A DNA stretch of 46,459 nt from Leptospirales bacterium (GTDB lineage Bacteria > Spirochaetota > Leptospiria > Leptospirales > Leptonemataceae): contig JAIBBM010000034.1 of assembly GCA_019694685.1 (NCBI GenBank), positions 1-46,459 on the forward strand. The letters are read 5' to 3'. Both the position numbers and the translations under genes were made by a program. The notes beneath the pieces are model-generated. The model ran no database searches, was not told the DNA's origin, and was given only the letters and a program-made list of their open reading frames with translations. Shown piece by piece: positions 8,409 to 16,479 of this stretch (the first letter of the stretch is position 1; each line of letters begins with the position of its first letter).

Positions 8409-9101
8409 ATGAAACTCATATTCTCGCTGGTCGTGCTGAGCGGTCTGTTGCGTTGTCAATCGCAACCTTCAGTCGTGTAGCCGGAGCCTGGCGATACCAT
8501 GTCAATTTTAGTGCTGGCTCCGGAAGTCGCCCTTTTCGATGGAGCAGACGCTTCCCAACTCGGTCAATCGGATCCTAACATTGCCAGGGCGCGTTCCTAT
8601 CTCACTACTGTGATTCCCCGGGAAATCGTAGGTGCAGTTTCGAGCCGCGGATTCCTTGTTCATACGCGTGAAGATGATAACGGACAGAAAAGTCTTCGCG
8701 AAGCCCTTTTGACTGAAAGTTCAATAAAAGGCGCGCCGATCAAAGTGATAGTTCCTGTGACAGAGCAATACGTCCTGGCCTATCGCATGGCGGTGGTGCA
8801 AAGACAACAGGTGGAAACGGAACGTGCCGTCATTGGTGCCCTCTCTTGCCTTTCTTTGTTGGCCCTGCAATTCTGGTCTGTTTCTACGCATGAGGAAATC
8901 ATGAATCTAGACATTGTAATGATGGACGTCCGTCTCTCCAGGATTGCCTGGCGTCGCCATTATTCAGAGAACCTCTCGCAACTCAAATTCCTGGACAACC
9001 AGTACTTTGGTTTTGCACCTTTCACAAGGGATCGGTTGAGTCATTTCCCAACAGCACTCAAGCTGCAGACGGCGGTCGTGCCTTCATCCGAAGGCAAATG
9101 A
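8409..9101 (+). pseudogene. Lipoprotein gene interrupted by an in-frame TAG
   Basis: ATG 8409 opens a frame encoding a lipoprotein signal, MKLIFSLVVLSGLLRC (lipobox LLRC, cysteine 16), followed by QSQPSVV and a TAG at 8478-8480. The same frame then stays open from 8481 to the stop at 9101. Its first ATG is 8499, with no convincing ribosome site nearby. The body (200 residues from 8499) is soluble with one hydrophobic stretch (GALSCLSLLALQFW), and the family was not recognised. A single C-to-T change of a CAG codon would explain the stop. Alternatively the body is translated from 8499 as a cytoplasmic protein, or readthrough occurs. The next lipoprotein gene overlaps by 4 bp. Confidence 0.6.
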
Positions 9102-9688
9102 CGATTCGGGAAAGCATGGGAATCGTGAGAATCTGCGTGGTTGCGTTGGGAGTTTTGATCGGATGTTCCGTCGATCCGATTCGCACTGAAATGCTTTTTA
9201 AAGCGAAATCCGAAGTGGCTATAATCATGGATTACCAGGAGGAAAACCGGGCGAGCCCCGAGTCGGATATAATTCGAAAGAGGATTGCGTCGCTTGTCCA
9301 GGCACAACTCATCGAGCGCGGATTTCGCGTTCTCGATCAGTCGCCTGACGTTGGTGAGAACTTCGACTGGCGGCGCAAAGACCATCGAGACGCGCTTTTT
9401 CCGGCCTATGGAAAGCAACCGGTCTTGCTATTTGTTGTCAAAGTTACGGCATTGAAGACTCAAGTTGAGAGCAGTCTTCCCCTGACTTGTGTCCGCTTCG
9501 CGTTGCTAGACTACCGTGATCCAGATTCCTTTGTCGAGTACACCGTATCCGCCGATGTTCAGTCAGTTGTTTTTTCCACAGGGGAGGTTCTTCATGAGAG
9601 ACACATCAAAAGACCACTCCACGATTATACGCAGGATTCAATCGTCGATACGGCCGGATGGCTGACTATATGGTCGGAGGTCCGATAG
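9098..9688 (+). CDS. Putative lipoprotein, function unknown
   Basis: The 196-residue protein has an N-terminal signal ending VALGVLIGC, giving a lipobox LIGC at cysteine 23 counted from ATG 9098. ATG 9116 is an alternative start that leaves a shorter signal. ATG 9098 overlaps the preceding stop by 4 bp, arguing for coupling. The mature part has an alpha/beta look (KSEVAIIMDYQEEN, then an IRKRIASLVQAQLIERGFRVLDQS segment of helix and strand). This recalls small envelope lipoproteins that resemble the LipL41 N-terminal half, where a strand and a helix precede an ERGF/QRGF sequence; that similarity is weak. It is the second of three consecutive lipoprotein-like genes. Confidence 0.7.
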   Translation: MTIRESMGIVRICVVALGVLIGCSVDPIRTEMLFKAKSEVAIIMDYQEENRASPESDIIRKRIASLVQAQLIERGFRVLDQSPDVGENFDWRRKDHRDALFPAYGKQPVLLFVVKVTALKTQVESSLPLTCVRFALLDYRDPDSFVEYTVSADVQSVVFSTGEVLHERHIKRPLHDYTQDSIVDTAGWLTIWSEVR

Positions 9689-9737
9689 CCAGAGGCGCGA
9701 AGGCTGAAATTTATTGGGAGTAAGATGTGGAGTTCAT

Positions 9738-10256
9738 ATGGCATTGAGATGTATTTTACCATTCTTTTTTCTTTTGTTCGGGTGCAGCCTGGAAACGGCG
9801 GCGCCGTACATTCTAAAAAGTAGCGCACATGAGTGGGCGAGTCAGGCAGCGGATGGACACGGCTTTCTCATTTTGTCGCTTTCTGAACGCTCCAATTGCA
9901 AGTTCGAATATCTTTCCATCGAGGCAAAGGATGACCTCGGAACCGTTCTGCGCAATCCAGACCCGAGCTACTTCAATACTGCTGCGCCTCGCGGTCAAAA
10001 CCCGGAGCGATTTTTGTGCGGATATGATTACGCGCTCCCGATCCGCGCCGGCAACTGGGAGCAAATCCGGATCTTTCGCCGCAGCATTATCTCGGATGTG
10101 ACAGCGCGCAATCACTTGCAAGTACAACCCAACACTGCTTACATTTTCGCTCTGTCAGAGGACAGCGCGCACCCGTGGTCTGAGTCAGAGCTAAGCGTTG
10201 AGGAGTACCGAGCGCGCATCACTAGATCCGGCCTACGGGTAGTAGGCCTTAAGTAA
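9738..10256 (+). CDS. Putative lipoprotein, function unknown
   Basis: Start chosen at ATG 9738, which has GGAG six bases upstream; an earlier in-frame TTG at 9714 lacks such a site. The protein of 172 residues begins MALRCILPFFFLLFGC, a short lipoprotein signal with cysteine 16 in LFGC, followed by SLETAAP. The mature part carries two more cysteines (SNCKFEY and FLCGYDY) that could form a disulfide, and mixed polar strands. No family was recognised. It closes the cluster of three lipoprotein-type genes and converges on the CheY-like gene 29 bp away. Confidence 0.7.
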   Translation: MALRCILPFFFLLFGCSLETAAPYILKSSAHEWASQAADGHGFLILSLSERSNCKFEYLSIEAKDDLGTVLRNPDPSYFNTAAPRGQNPERFLCGYDYALPIRAGNWEQIRIFRRSIISDVTARNHLQVQPNTAYIFALSEDSAHPWSESELSVEEYRARITRSGLRVVGLK

Positions 10257-10285
10257 ATCAGAATTCATTCTCGAATTCCGCACAA

Positions 10286-10654
10286 TCAGGCCGGTCCGAC
10301 TCCGATCTTCGCCAGTTCCGCTTTGAGTTTGTCCGGAGAAATGGGCTTAAGTATGTAGCCTTCTACTCCCAGGCGAAGGATCTGCTCTACATCTCCTCGA
10401 GTCGCTTCTGACGTGCACATGAGAACCTTTGTGTTCTTGCAGATTGGCTTCTTTCTAATTTCGCGCAGTACTTCGCGGCCGTCCATGAGAGGCATATTCC
10501 AATCCAGGAGCACTACATCGATTGGCTCAGCGGAAACGATGGCGAGTGCTTCCTGACCATTCGTGGCCATGAGGCAAGTGTGGCCCAGGGATTCGATGGC
10601 AGACTTCATTACAAAGCGCACTGTGGATGAATCATCTACGGTGAGTATCTTCAT
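10286..10654 (-). CDS. CheY-like single-domain response regulator
   Basis: The 122-residue stand-alone receiver has all key residues: acidic pair D7-D8 (TVDDSS), phosphoacceptor D51 in VVLLDWNMPLMDG, T81 in MCTSE and K103 in ILKPIS. There is no output domain, so it should act by protein-protein contact, as in chemotaxis or in a phosphorelay. It lies 36 bp downstream of uvrC on the same strand. It has no kinase gene beside it. A chemotaxis role is possible but not shown; other chemotaxis genes are absent from the window. Confidence 0.85.
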   Translation of the reverse strand: MKILTVDDSSTVRFVMKSAIESLGHTCLMATNGQEALAIVSAEPIDVVLLDWNMPLMDGREVLREIRKKPICKNTKVLMCTSEATRGDVEQILRLGVEGYILKPISPDKLKAELAKIGVGPA

Positions 10655-10690
10655 GCTAAGATTAGACCTCCGTGCTTTGTTTTCGCAAGC

Positions 10691-12568
10691 TTATTCTGTT
10701 TTCGCGCCTGTTTTGTTCTGAAAGTATCCGTGGATTTTACCTGCGAGTGCTTTACCGATTCCGGGCACCTTCATCAACTCCTCCACAGTTGCTTCTTCGA
10801 TCGAATGTTCGGCGAAATGCTTCAGGAGCGAGCGAAGCCTGGACACTCCTATGTCTGGAATTTCTTCCACCATGTGACGCATCACAGCCTGATTCCTTCT
10901 GGAGCGATGAAATGTGATGCCGAATCTGTGTGCTTCATCGCGCATATGACGCAAGATCAGCATGCCTGCACTGTCTTTGTCGAAGTGACGCGGAGTGGGT
11001 TCTCCAGGGAAATAGATTTCCTCTCTTTGCTTTGCAATTCCGATGATCGGAACATCCCCGGCCCCAAGCGCGTTTGCGGCTCTGCACGCGGCTGCGAGTT
11101 GAGTCGTTCCACCGTCTATCAAGATAAGATCAGGAAGTGCCCTGTCTTCTGCAAGCAGTCTCTGCAATCGCCTGGATATGACCTCTTCCATGGAAGCAGG
11201 ATCGTCTATGCCTGGAACAGTTTTGATTTTGTAATGTCTGTAGTCTTTTCGAGAAGGTTCGCCATCCACAAAAAACACTCCAGAGGCGACAGTATGGCTA
11301 CCCTGCAGATGGGATATGTCATAGCATTCCATGACGGACGGAACTTCCGGAAGGGAAAACATTTCTTTGATTTCTTCCAGGCCGCGAGATCGGTCTTTCA
11401 TGCGCGCTGCCAGAAGTCTTTCGCGTAACAGTAGTTCTGCGTTCTTTTGCGCCATGCGACTGAGCAACTCCGCTTCTTCTTTGCGAGCGGTTGTGATTCG
11501 AATAGACCTTCCGTTCTCGGAAAGCATTTCCTCCAGTTCTCTCTTTGCTTTGATTTTGCCGGGCAGTATGATCGTGGCTGGTCGAATCGATGCGTTCAGA
11601 TAGCAGTCGCGCACAAAGCTGGTCATGATCTCCTCTGGATCCGAGTTGAGCACTCCCTTGAGTGGAAATGATTTTCTACCTGTGAGCTTTCCTTCGCGCA
11701 TTTCAAATACAACCATTTGTCCGTCGTCATCGCGCGCCGCAAACGCCACAATGTCTTCGTCTGCCGCTCCCGGGTCAGAAATGATCTGGCGTTCTGTGGC
11801 TCGCCTTATATTAGCAAGAACATCGCGAAACATGGCTGCCTTCTCGTAGTCCATTCTTTCGCTTGCTTCTTCCATTCTCTTGCCAACTAGCGTTTCCAGA
11901 ATTTCAGTACGACCTTCTAAAAAGAGACGAACCTGTTCTACGATGCGCGCATATTCTTCTGGATCCACATTTCCCTGGCACGGCCCAAGACACCGACCAA
12001 TGTGAAAGTTCATGCATGGTCTTTTTGGTTTTGGAAGAGGAAGCTTCTGTCTTACTTTGCGAATTGGGAAGATCTTTAGAATCAAAGAGAGAGTGTTTCG
12101 AGTCGCACCCACATCTGTATAAGGTCCAAAGTACAGATTTCCATCGTCGCGCACCGTGCGCGTGATGAATATCTGCGGATACATTTCAGACATGGAGATG
12201 CAGATCCATGGATATCGCTTGTCATCCTTCAGGCGAACGTTGAATCGAGGTTGATGTTTCTTTACCAGAGTGGCTTCGAGGATCAGTGCTTCGCGGTTGG
12301 TCTCCGTCGTGACCCACTCGAGAGTGGCCGCGCGATCCATCAAGAATTGCGTTTTGGTATCCTGTGGATTCAGGTAGTTGCGAAGTCTTGCGCGAAGACT
12401 GATTGCTTTGCCAACGTACAGAATTTCGCCGGAAGAGTCTTTCCAGATATAACAGCCAGGAGCCGTTGGCGCCCGCTGCACTGCCTGGACGATTTCAGCT
12501 CCCGTTTCCACTGAGTCAAAAAAGCGATTCGCAGGCCCACTGTCAGCATCATTCAGTGCTCGTGTCAC
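10691..12568 (-). CDS. uvrC: Excinuclease ABC subunit C
   Basis: UvrC makes the dual incisions on either side of a bulky DNA lesion marked by UvrAB. The 625-residue product has the normal layout: an N-terminal GIY-YIG nuclease (GCYIWKDSSGEILYVGKA, about residues 37-54), the segment GRCLGPCQG, a UVR motif around residues 200-240 (KRMEEASERMDYEKAAMFRD), an RNase H-like nuclease core beginning near ECYDISHLQG, and C-terminal helix-hairpin-helix motifs (VSRLRSLLKHF and VPGIGKALAGKI). The start is a GTG at 12568 with only a weak ribosome site; no ATG lies near. It begins 32 bp after the end of rnpB, probably with its own or a shared promoter. Confidence 0.95.
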   Translation of the reverse strand: MTRALNDADSGPANRFFDSVETGAEIVQAVQRAPTAPGCYIWKDSSGEILYVGKAISLRARLRNYLNPQDTKTQFLMDRAATLEWVTTETNREALILEATLVKKHQPRFNVRLKDDKRYPWICISMSEMYPQIFITRTVRDDGNLYFGPYTDVGATRNTLSLILKIFPIRKVRQKLPLPKPKRPCMNFHIGRCLGPCQGNVDPEEYARIVEQVRLFLEGRTEILETLVGKRMEEASERMDYEKAAMFRDVLANIRRATERQIISDPGAADEDIVAFAARDDDGQMVVFEMREGKLTGRKSFPLKGVLNSDPEEIMTSFVRDCYLNASIRPATIILPGKIKAKRELEEMLSENGRSIRITTARKEEAELLSRMAQKNAELLLRERLLAARMKDRSRGLEEIKEMFSLPEVPSVMECYDISHLQGSHTVASGVFFVDGEPSRKDYRHYKIKTVPGIDDPASMEEVISRRLQRLLAEDRALPDLILIDGGTTQLAAACRAANALGAGDVPIIGIAKQREEIYFPGEPTPRHFDKDSAGMLILRHMRDEAHRFGITFHRSRRNQAVMRHMVEEIPDIGVSRLRSLLKHFAEHSIEEATVEELMKVPGIGKALAGKIHGYFQNKTGAKTE

Positions 12569-12600
12569 ACTTCAAGAAAAGCGGCCGAATCGCCCGGAAG

Positions 12601-12946
<346 letters not shown>

Positions 12947-12974
12947 AGGTAGGATGCTAAATCTGATTTCAAAG

Positions 12975-14831
12975 TCAAGCGTGAACGCGAAGATTCGAAA
13001 TGATTTCCCTCAACTTGATTCGGATGTGCTTGAGCCTGGCCCGGTCACGACTCAGTCCCAGATTTGTCTCCATCCATTTCTCCGTGGCAGGATGACGAAA
13101 CTGACTCTGTAGCGAACCCGTGAGTAGTTCAGTGATCATGCGGGAATAAAGCACGGCAAACATGAATCGAACGCCAGGCCTTGAGTTATCAGATTTTCTG
13201 CGGCCAGTTTTCTCTCCCTTGTTTTTGCGGATTCGATCTTCAAAGTCATAGTAGTCTTCCACGCACTCTCTAAACGTAATGCTTCCGCTTCTTCTATAAA
13301 TCAGAGAATCTTCCATACAATCGTGAACGAATTGTCCCATGGCGAAATAAAAAGCAGGTGGTCCAGGAGATCTTTCCGAATTCCAGAGGATGCGAAGGAG
13401 TCTGCCGTTGTCCGCTCCAATTGTGCAATAGAGGCTGTGTTGTCTCTTGCTGTACCATGCACCTGTCAGCACTGCGGTTTCATTTGCGCCCAGCTCCAGA
13501 GGGCTTCGCGTTTCACCAATGACTCTCCATCTGAACTCAGGGTAGTCCAGAGGATGGATTTCACGCAAAGGGTAGGCCGATCCAGGAATCAGGAAGTTTT
13601 TCAGATTGGCCAGATTTTCAATTCCGCGCATAAGCTTTGCGATTTTTCCACGCATCAATTCTCTGTGTCCCAGGTCCGGATCGGCGAGATGGGCCAGCCT
13701 GATCAGACAATCGATCGTTTGTTTTGTATTCATCTCAAGCGAAAGGGCAGGGGCTTCACTTCGAGGAGGATTTGGTTTCTCTTTCCACAGACGCATCACT
13801 GGATTGAGGCTCATGGCTCCGTGTCTTTCGCCTGCAATCAGCGAGTATCCAGCGGCCGCGCGACGAATCGGCCCCAGGCGATGAAGGATATCCCGGCATG
13901 CTTCGCGCACCATGCTTCGCTCCAGGGCAGGATCCACATCTTTCAAGTAGATGGATTCGATCGCAGAGTTCGTGTCGAGAATCGATCTACACAAAGAAAG
14001 ATAGGAATCGGCGGAAAGTCCGGAACCCGCGAAGGTGTCTTTTGACTCGATCGGTTTTTCGTTCAAGATCGCATAACGTGAATCGATTTCGGTCTGCGAA
14101 CGAGAGAGTGCATCGAGTAGCTGTGAAGCGGATCGTTTTTGACCGCGAAGCAAGATCAGTCTGAGCCTGATTCTGTGGGCGCGGGATGCGTGAAAAAACA
14201 AGGAATTCGCGGCCTGCAAAAGGTTCTGCTCTTCCTCTGTTGTGGCCCGAAGTTCCGAAATCTCCTGGGTCAGTCGGGCCTTCTCATCCGTTAGATTCCA
14301 TAGCTTTTCGAAAGGTTTGAGCTTCTCGATCCAATCATCTGAAAGAAGGCTCAGGTACTCTGTCAGGTAGTACACATGATTTTCAGTTTCTGCAAATCGC
14401 GATGCATTGTATTCTGAAATGATTTTGGAATGAAGCGCAGGAGGAATCGAGCTGTGACGCTGCTCTTCTGGAACACCGATGTCAAAATAAGAGGACGGTT
14501 CAAAAAGTTTGTGTCTGAGAATTCCGCGATCCCGCGTTGCCAGAGCCCGTGCGACCGCTACATCAAAGACTTCATTCCAGAAATCCAGAAATCGCTTAGA
14601 AGCTTGCAGAGCGAATGCTCGAATCTCAGGAATTTCAGGGTGAGTGGACCAGTCCAGAGGTTCCAGGTTTGTGTCGTATCTCAGCCATTTGCCGTGAAGA
14701 GTTTCTGCACCCAGTACGATGGTGCGAAATTCAACCTTTCTCTGTTTGAAGTAATTCCTGCCGCCAGAGTCGAGTTTCAGACCGGCGGAGGTATCCTTCA
14801 TCAGGAAAGAAATGATGTCTTCTGCTTTCAA
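12975..14831 (-). CDS. Large protein of unknown function, 618 residues
   Basis: No family was recognised. The protein is soluble, rich in charged helices and has no signal peptide. Residues about 170-215 (WNLTDEKARLTQEISELRATTEEEQNL) look like a short coiled coil, and a basic segment lies at RIRLRLILLRGQKR. The C terminus contains a strongly basic stretch (RIRKNKGEKTGRRKSDN). Its start overlaps the stop of the degenerate HD-GYP gene by 4 bp, so the two are likely made together and may interact. That makes a link to nucleotide or phosphorelay signalling plausible, as inference only. It ends 29 bp before rnpB. Confidence 0.75.
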   Translation of the reverse strand: MKAEDIISFLMKDTSAGLKLDSGGRNYFKQRKVEFRTIVLGAETLHGKWLRYDTNLEPLDWSTHPEIPEIRAFALQASKRFLDFWNEVFDVAVARALATRDRGILRHKLFEPSSYFDIGVPEEQRHSSIPPALHSKIISEYNASRFAETENHVYYLTEYLSLLSDDWIEKLKPFEKLWNLTDEKARLTQEISELRATTEEEQNLLQAANSLFFHASRAHRIRLRLILLRGQKRSASQLLDALSRSQTEIDSRYAILNEKPIESKDTFAGSGLSADSYLSLCRSILDTNSAIESIYLKDVDPALERSMVREACRDILHRLGPIRRAAAGYSLIAGERHGAMSLNPVMRLWKEKPNPPRSEAPALSLEMNTKQTIDCLIRLAHLADPDLGHRELMRGKIAKLMRGIENLANLKNFLIPGSAYPLREIHPLDYPEFRWRVIGETRSPLELGANETAVLTGAWYSKRQHSLYCTIGADNGRLLRILWNSERSPGPPAFYFAMGQFVHDCMEDSLIYRRSGSITFRECVEDYYDFEDRIRKNKGEKTGRRKSDNSRPGVRFMFAVLYSRMITELLTGSLQSQFRHPATEKWMETNLGLSRDRARLKHIRIKLREIISNLRVHA

Positions 14832-16363
14832 CCTTTCGGATGCTTGTCATGCGCTGCCGAATGTGTTTCCGCACCGGCTTCTGCGGGCTTCTCTTTTTCC
14901 TTGTGATCCTTCTTGGGCTCTGGCTCGTAACGTTTGCGGCCCTGGATCAAGGAAGATAATTTTTCATACAGCTCTGTGTCGAGTTCTGGATCCACCGCAT
15001 AGACAAGACGTCTGCTGTCGTCCTGTGCGAGTTCATAGTGTGCGAAGCGTTTGTCCGGTCGGATACTTGAAATGTCAAAGCCGGTGAGTTTCAATTTGGG
15101 CGATTGGTCCACAATGGGAAGAATCTCCGCCACGCGATCCACTCCAGGTCTGCTCTGGTAGCGCGAAGAAGAAGTGATCTGGCAAACTTCAAAGAATGTT
15201 TTGCCTTCCGCAGATCGATTCACGAGTACAATGAAATCTCCTTCAGAGATGATCTTCTTGTTATCGCAAAGACTGATGGCAACGTGATCGAGAAATTCGC
15301 GGATGGCTCTTTCCGCATATGTGAAGTAGGAATTGTTGATGATGCTTCTCACTGCGCGTTGTGGTGTGTGCGCCTCTCTCCAGGAAGTGCGCGAAGTTAA
15401 AGAAGCGAACTCAGATGCGATGGCCAGGATGTTTGCATCTTCGTCGTATGGAATGTCCTGCTTGAGGGAATGAATCTGCTGCTTGAGGTCTCGCACAATC
15501 GACTGTCGCGAAGGCTCTTTTTCGTAATTCTCCAGAAGCTGACCGAGTTTCAGAATGAGAGGTTTTAGTTCGGGATAGTTGTTACCCGGAAGCCCCTGGC
15601 GAAGAGGTCTGTGGTGGCAGAGAATATTTCTTTTTACAGCGCTGTCTATTTCATCCTGGTGCGCGATCAAAAGATAGGACATGAGAGGATGATTGCGAAC
15701 ATAGCTCATCTGCTCTGGAGTGAGTCCCACGTCCGTTGGCATTTTCATGCGAGTGGTTCCGATGTCACAGAAAAGCGCACTGGTCATGACGACCGTTGCC
15801 ATTTCCTGCATCTTTTGTCTTTCGCGGAAGCTGTTCGCGTGCATGCCGCGCGTCTTCATGGCCATGCTTACTACTGTTCTCTTCACCGCCATCTGCACGT
15901 CGTAGGCACCCACTGCGTCTTTCATGCATTCAATGATGTTGACCAGACCAATCATCGCATCTGGTTGCGATTCGAAATCGTCAAAGACCTGCGTCATGGT
16001 TGCTTTTGTTTTTCGGGCAGTGTCTGATGTGATGGCGGTTTCGCGAAGCTGAGAGAAGATTTCCTGGGTTTCCCGCGTGAGATCCTGTGCCTTTTCGGAT
16101 GCAAATAGTTTTGTATCGCTGAGCCCGGCGGGAACATCGCGCCTGTCTCCTTTGAGACCGAGGGACTCTGCGTCGTCCACGTTGTAGTAGATGCCGCGCT
16201 CTGCGAATTTGAGAATTTTGTCTATTTCGCCGTCAGTGGCCCCATCCTTTCTGTAAATAAGGATCTGCCCTTCCTTACTGTAAAGGTGGGCCGGGATTTG
16301 TTTTTTCGCGCGAAAATTGTCCGCGATGTCTGCCGTAAACGGAAACGGTTCAAATCGTGGCAC
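14828..16363 (-). CDS. Degenerate HD-GYP-type protein
   Basis: The 511-residue protein contains a region (about 185-265) aligning to the HD-GYP cyclic-di-GMP phosphodiesterase fold. SALFCDIGTTRM replaces the usual LLHDIGK, so the metal-binding histidine is cysteine 199, while D200 stays. NHPLMSYLLI matches the THPE...G segment (H225). LCHHRPLRQGLPGNNYP matches HHExxDGxGYP, with H250 and H251 kept but the DGxGYP core changed. The family normally hydrolyses c-di-GMP through a two- or three-metal site. The changes suggest weak or no activity, perhaps a binding role. The tail is rich in Lys, Glu and Pro. Start ATG 16363; it overlaps the 618-residue gene by 4 bp. Confidence 0.7.
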   Translation of the reverse strand: MPRFEPFPFTADIADNFRAKKQIPAHLYSKEGQILIYRKDGATDGEIDKILKFAERGIYYNVDDAESLGLKGDRRDVPAGLSDTKLFASEKAQDLTRETQEIFSQLRETAITSDTARKTKATMTQVFDDFESQPDAMIGLVNIIECMKDAVGAYDVQMAVKRTVVSMAMKTRGMHANSFRERQKMQEMATVVMTSALFCDIGTTRMKMPTDVGLTPEQMSYVRNHPLMSYLLIAHQDEIDSAVKRNILCHHRPLRQGLPGNNYPELKPLILKLGQLLENYEKEPSRQSIVRDLKQQIHSLKQDIPYDEDANILAIASEFASLTSRTSWREAHTPQRAVRSIINNSYFTYAERAIREFLDHVAISLCDNKKIISEGDFIVLVNRSAEGKTFFEVCQITSSSRYQSRPGVDRVAEILPIVDQSPKLKLTGFDISSIRPDKRFAHYELAQDDSRRLVYAVDPELDTELYEKLSSLIQGRKRYEPEPKKDHKEKEKPAEAGAETHSAAHDKHPKG

Positions 16364-16479
16364 AAGTCAAAAAAAACAAACGTGGGCAGGCCTTCACTTA
16401 AAAAAAATGCGCTCTGCCAGTCTGGATTTGTACAGGCTTGTTTGGATTGCCGGGAAAGCCGCGGGCGGGATAATAGACT

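Noticed and set aside
10261..10278. Two GAATTC sites after the third lipoprotein gene as a terminator
   Set aside because: The possible stem is short and AT-rich and no T-run follows.
12569..12600. GC-rich stem after rnpB with CTTTTCTT as an intrinsic terminator
   Set aside because: Pairing is poor and the T-tract is interrupted; termination here cannot be supported.
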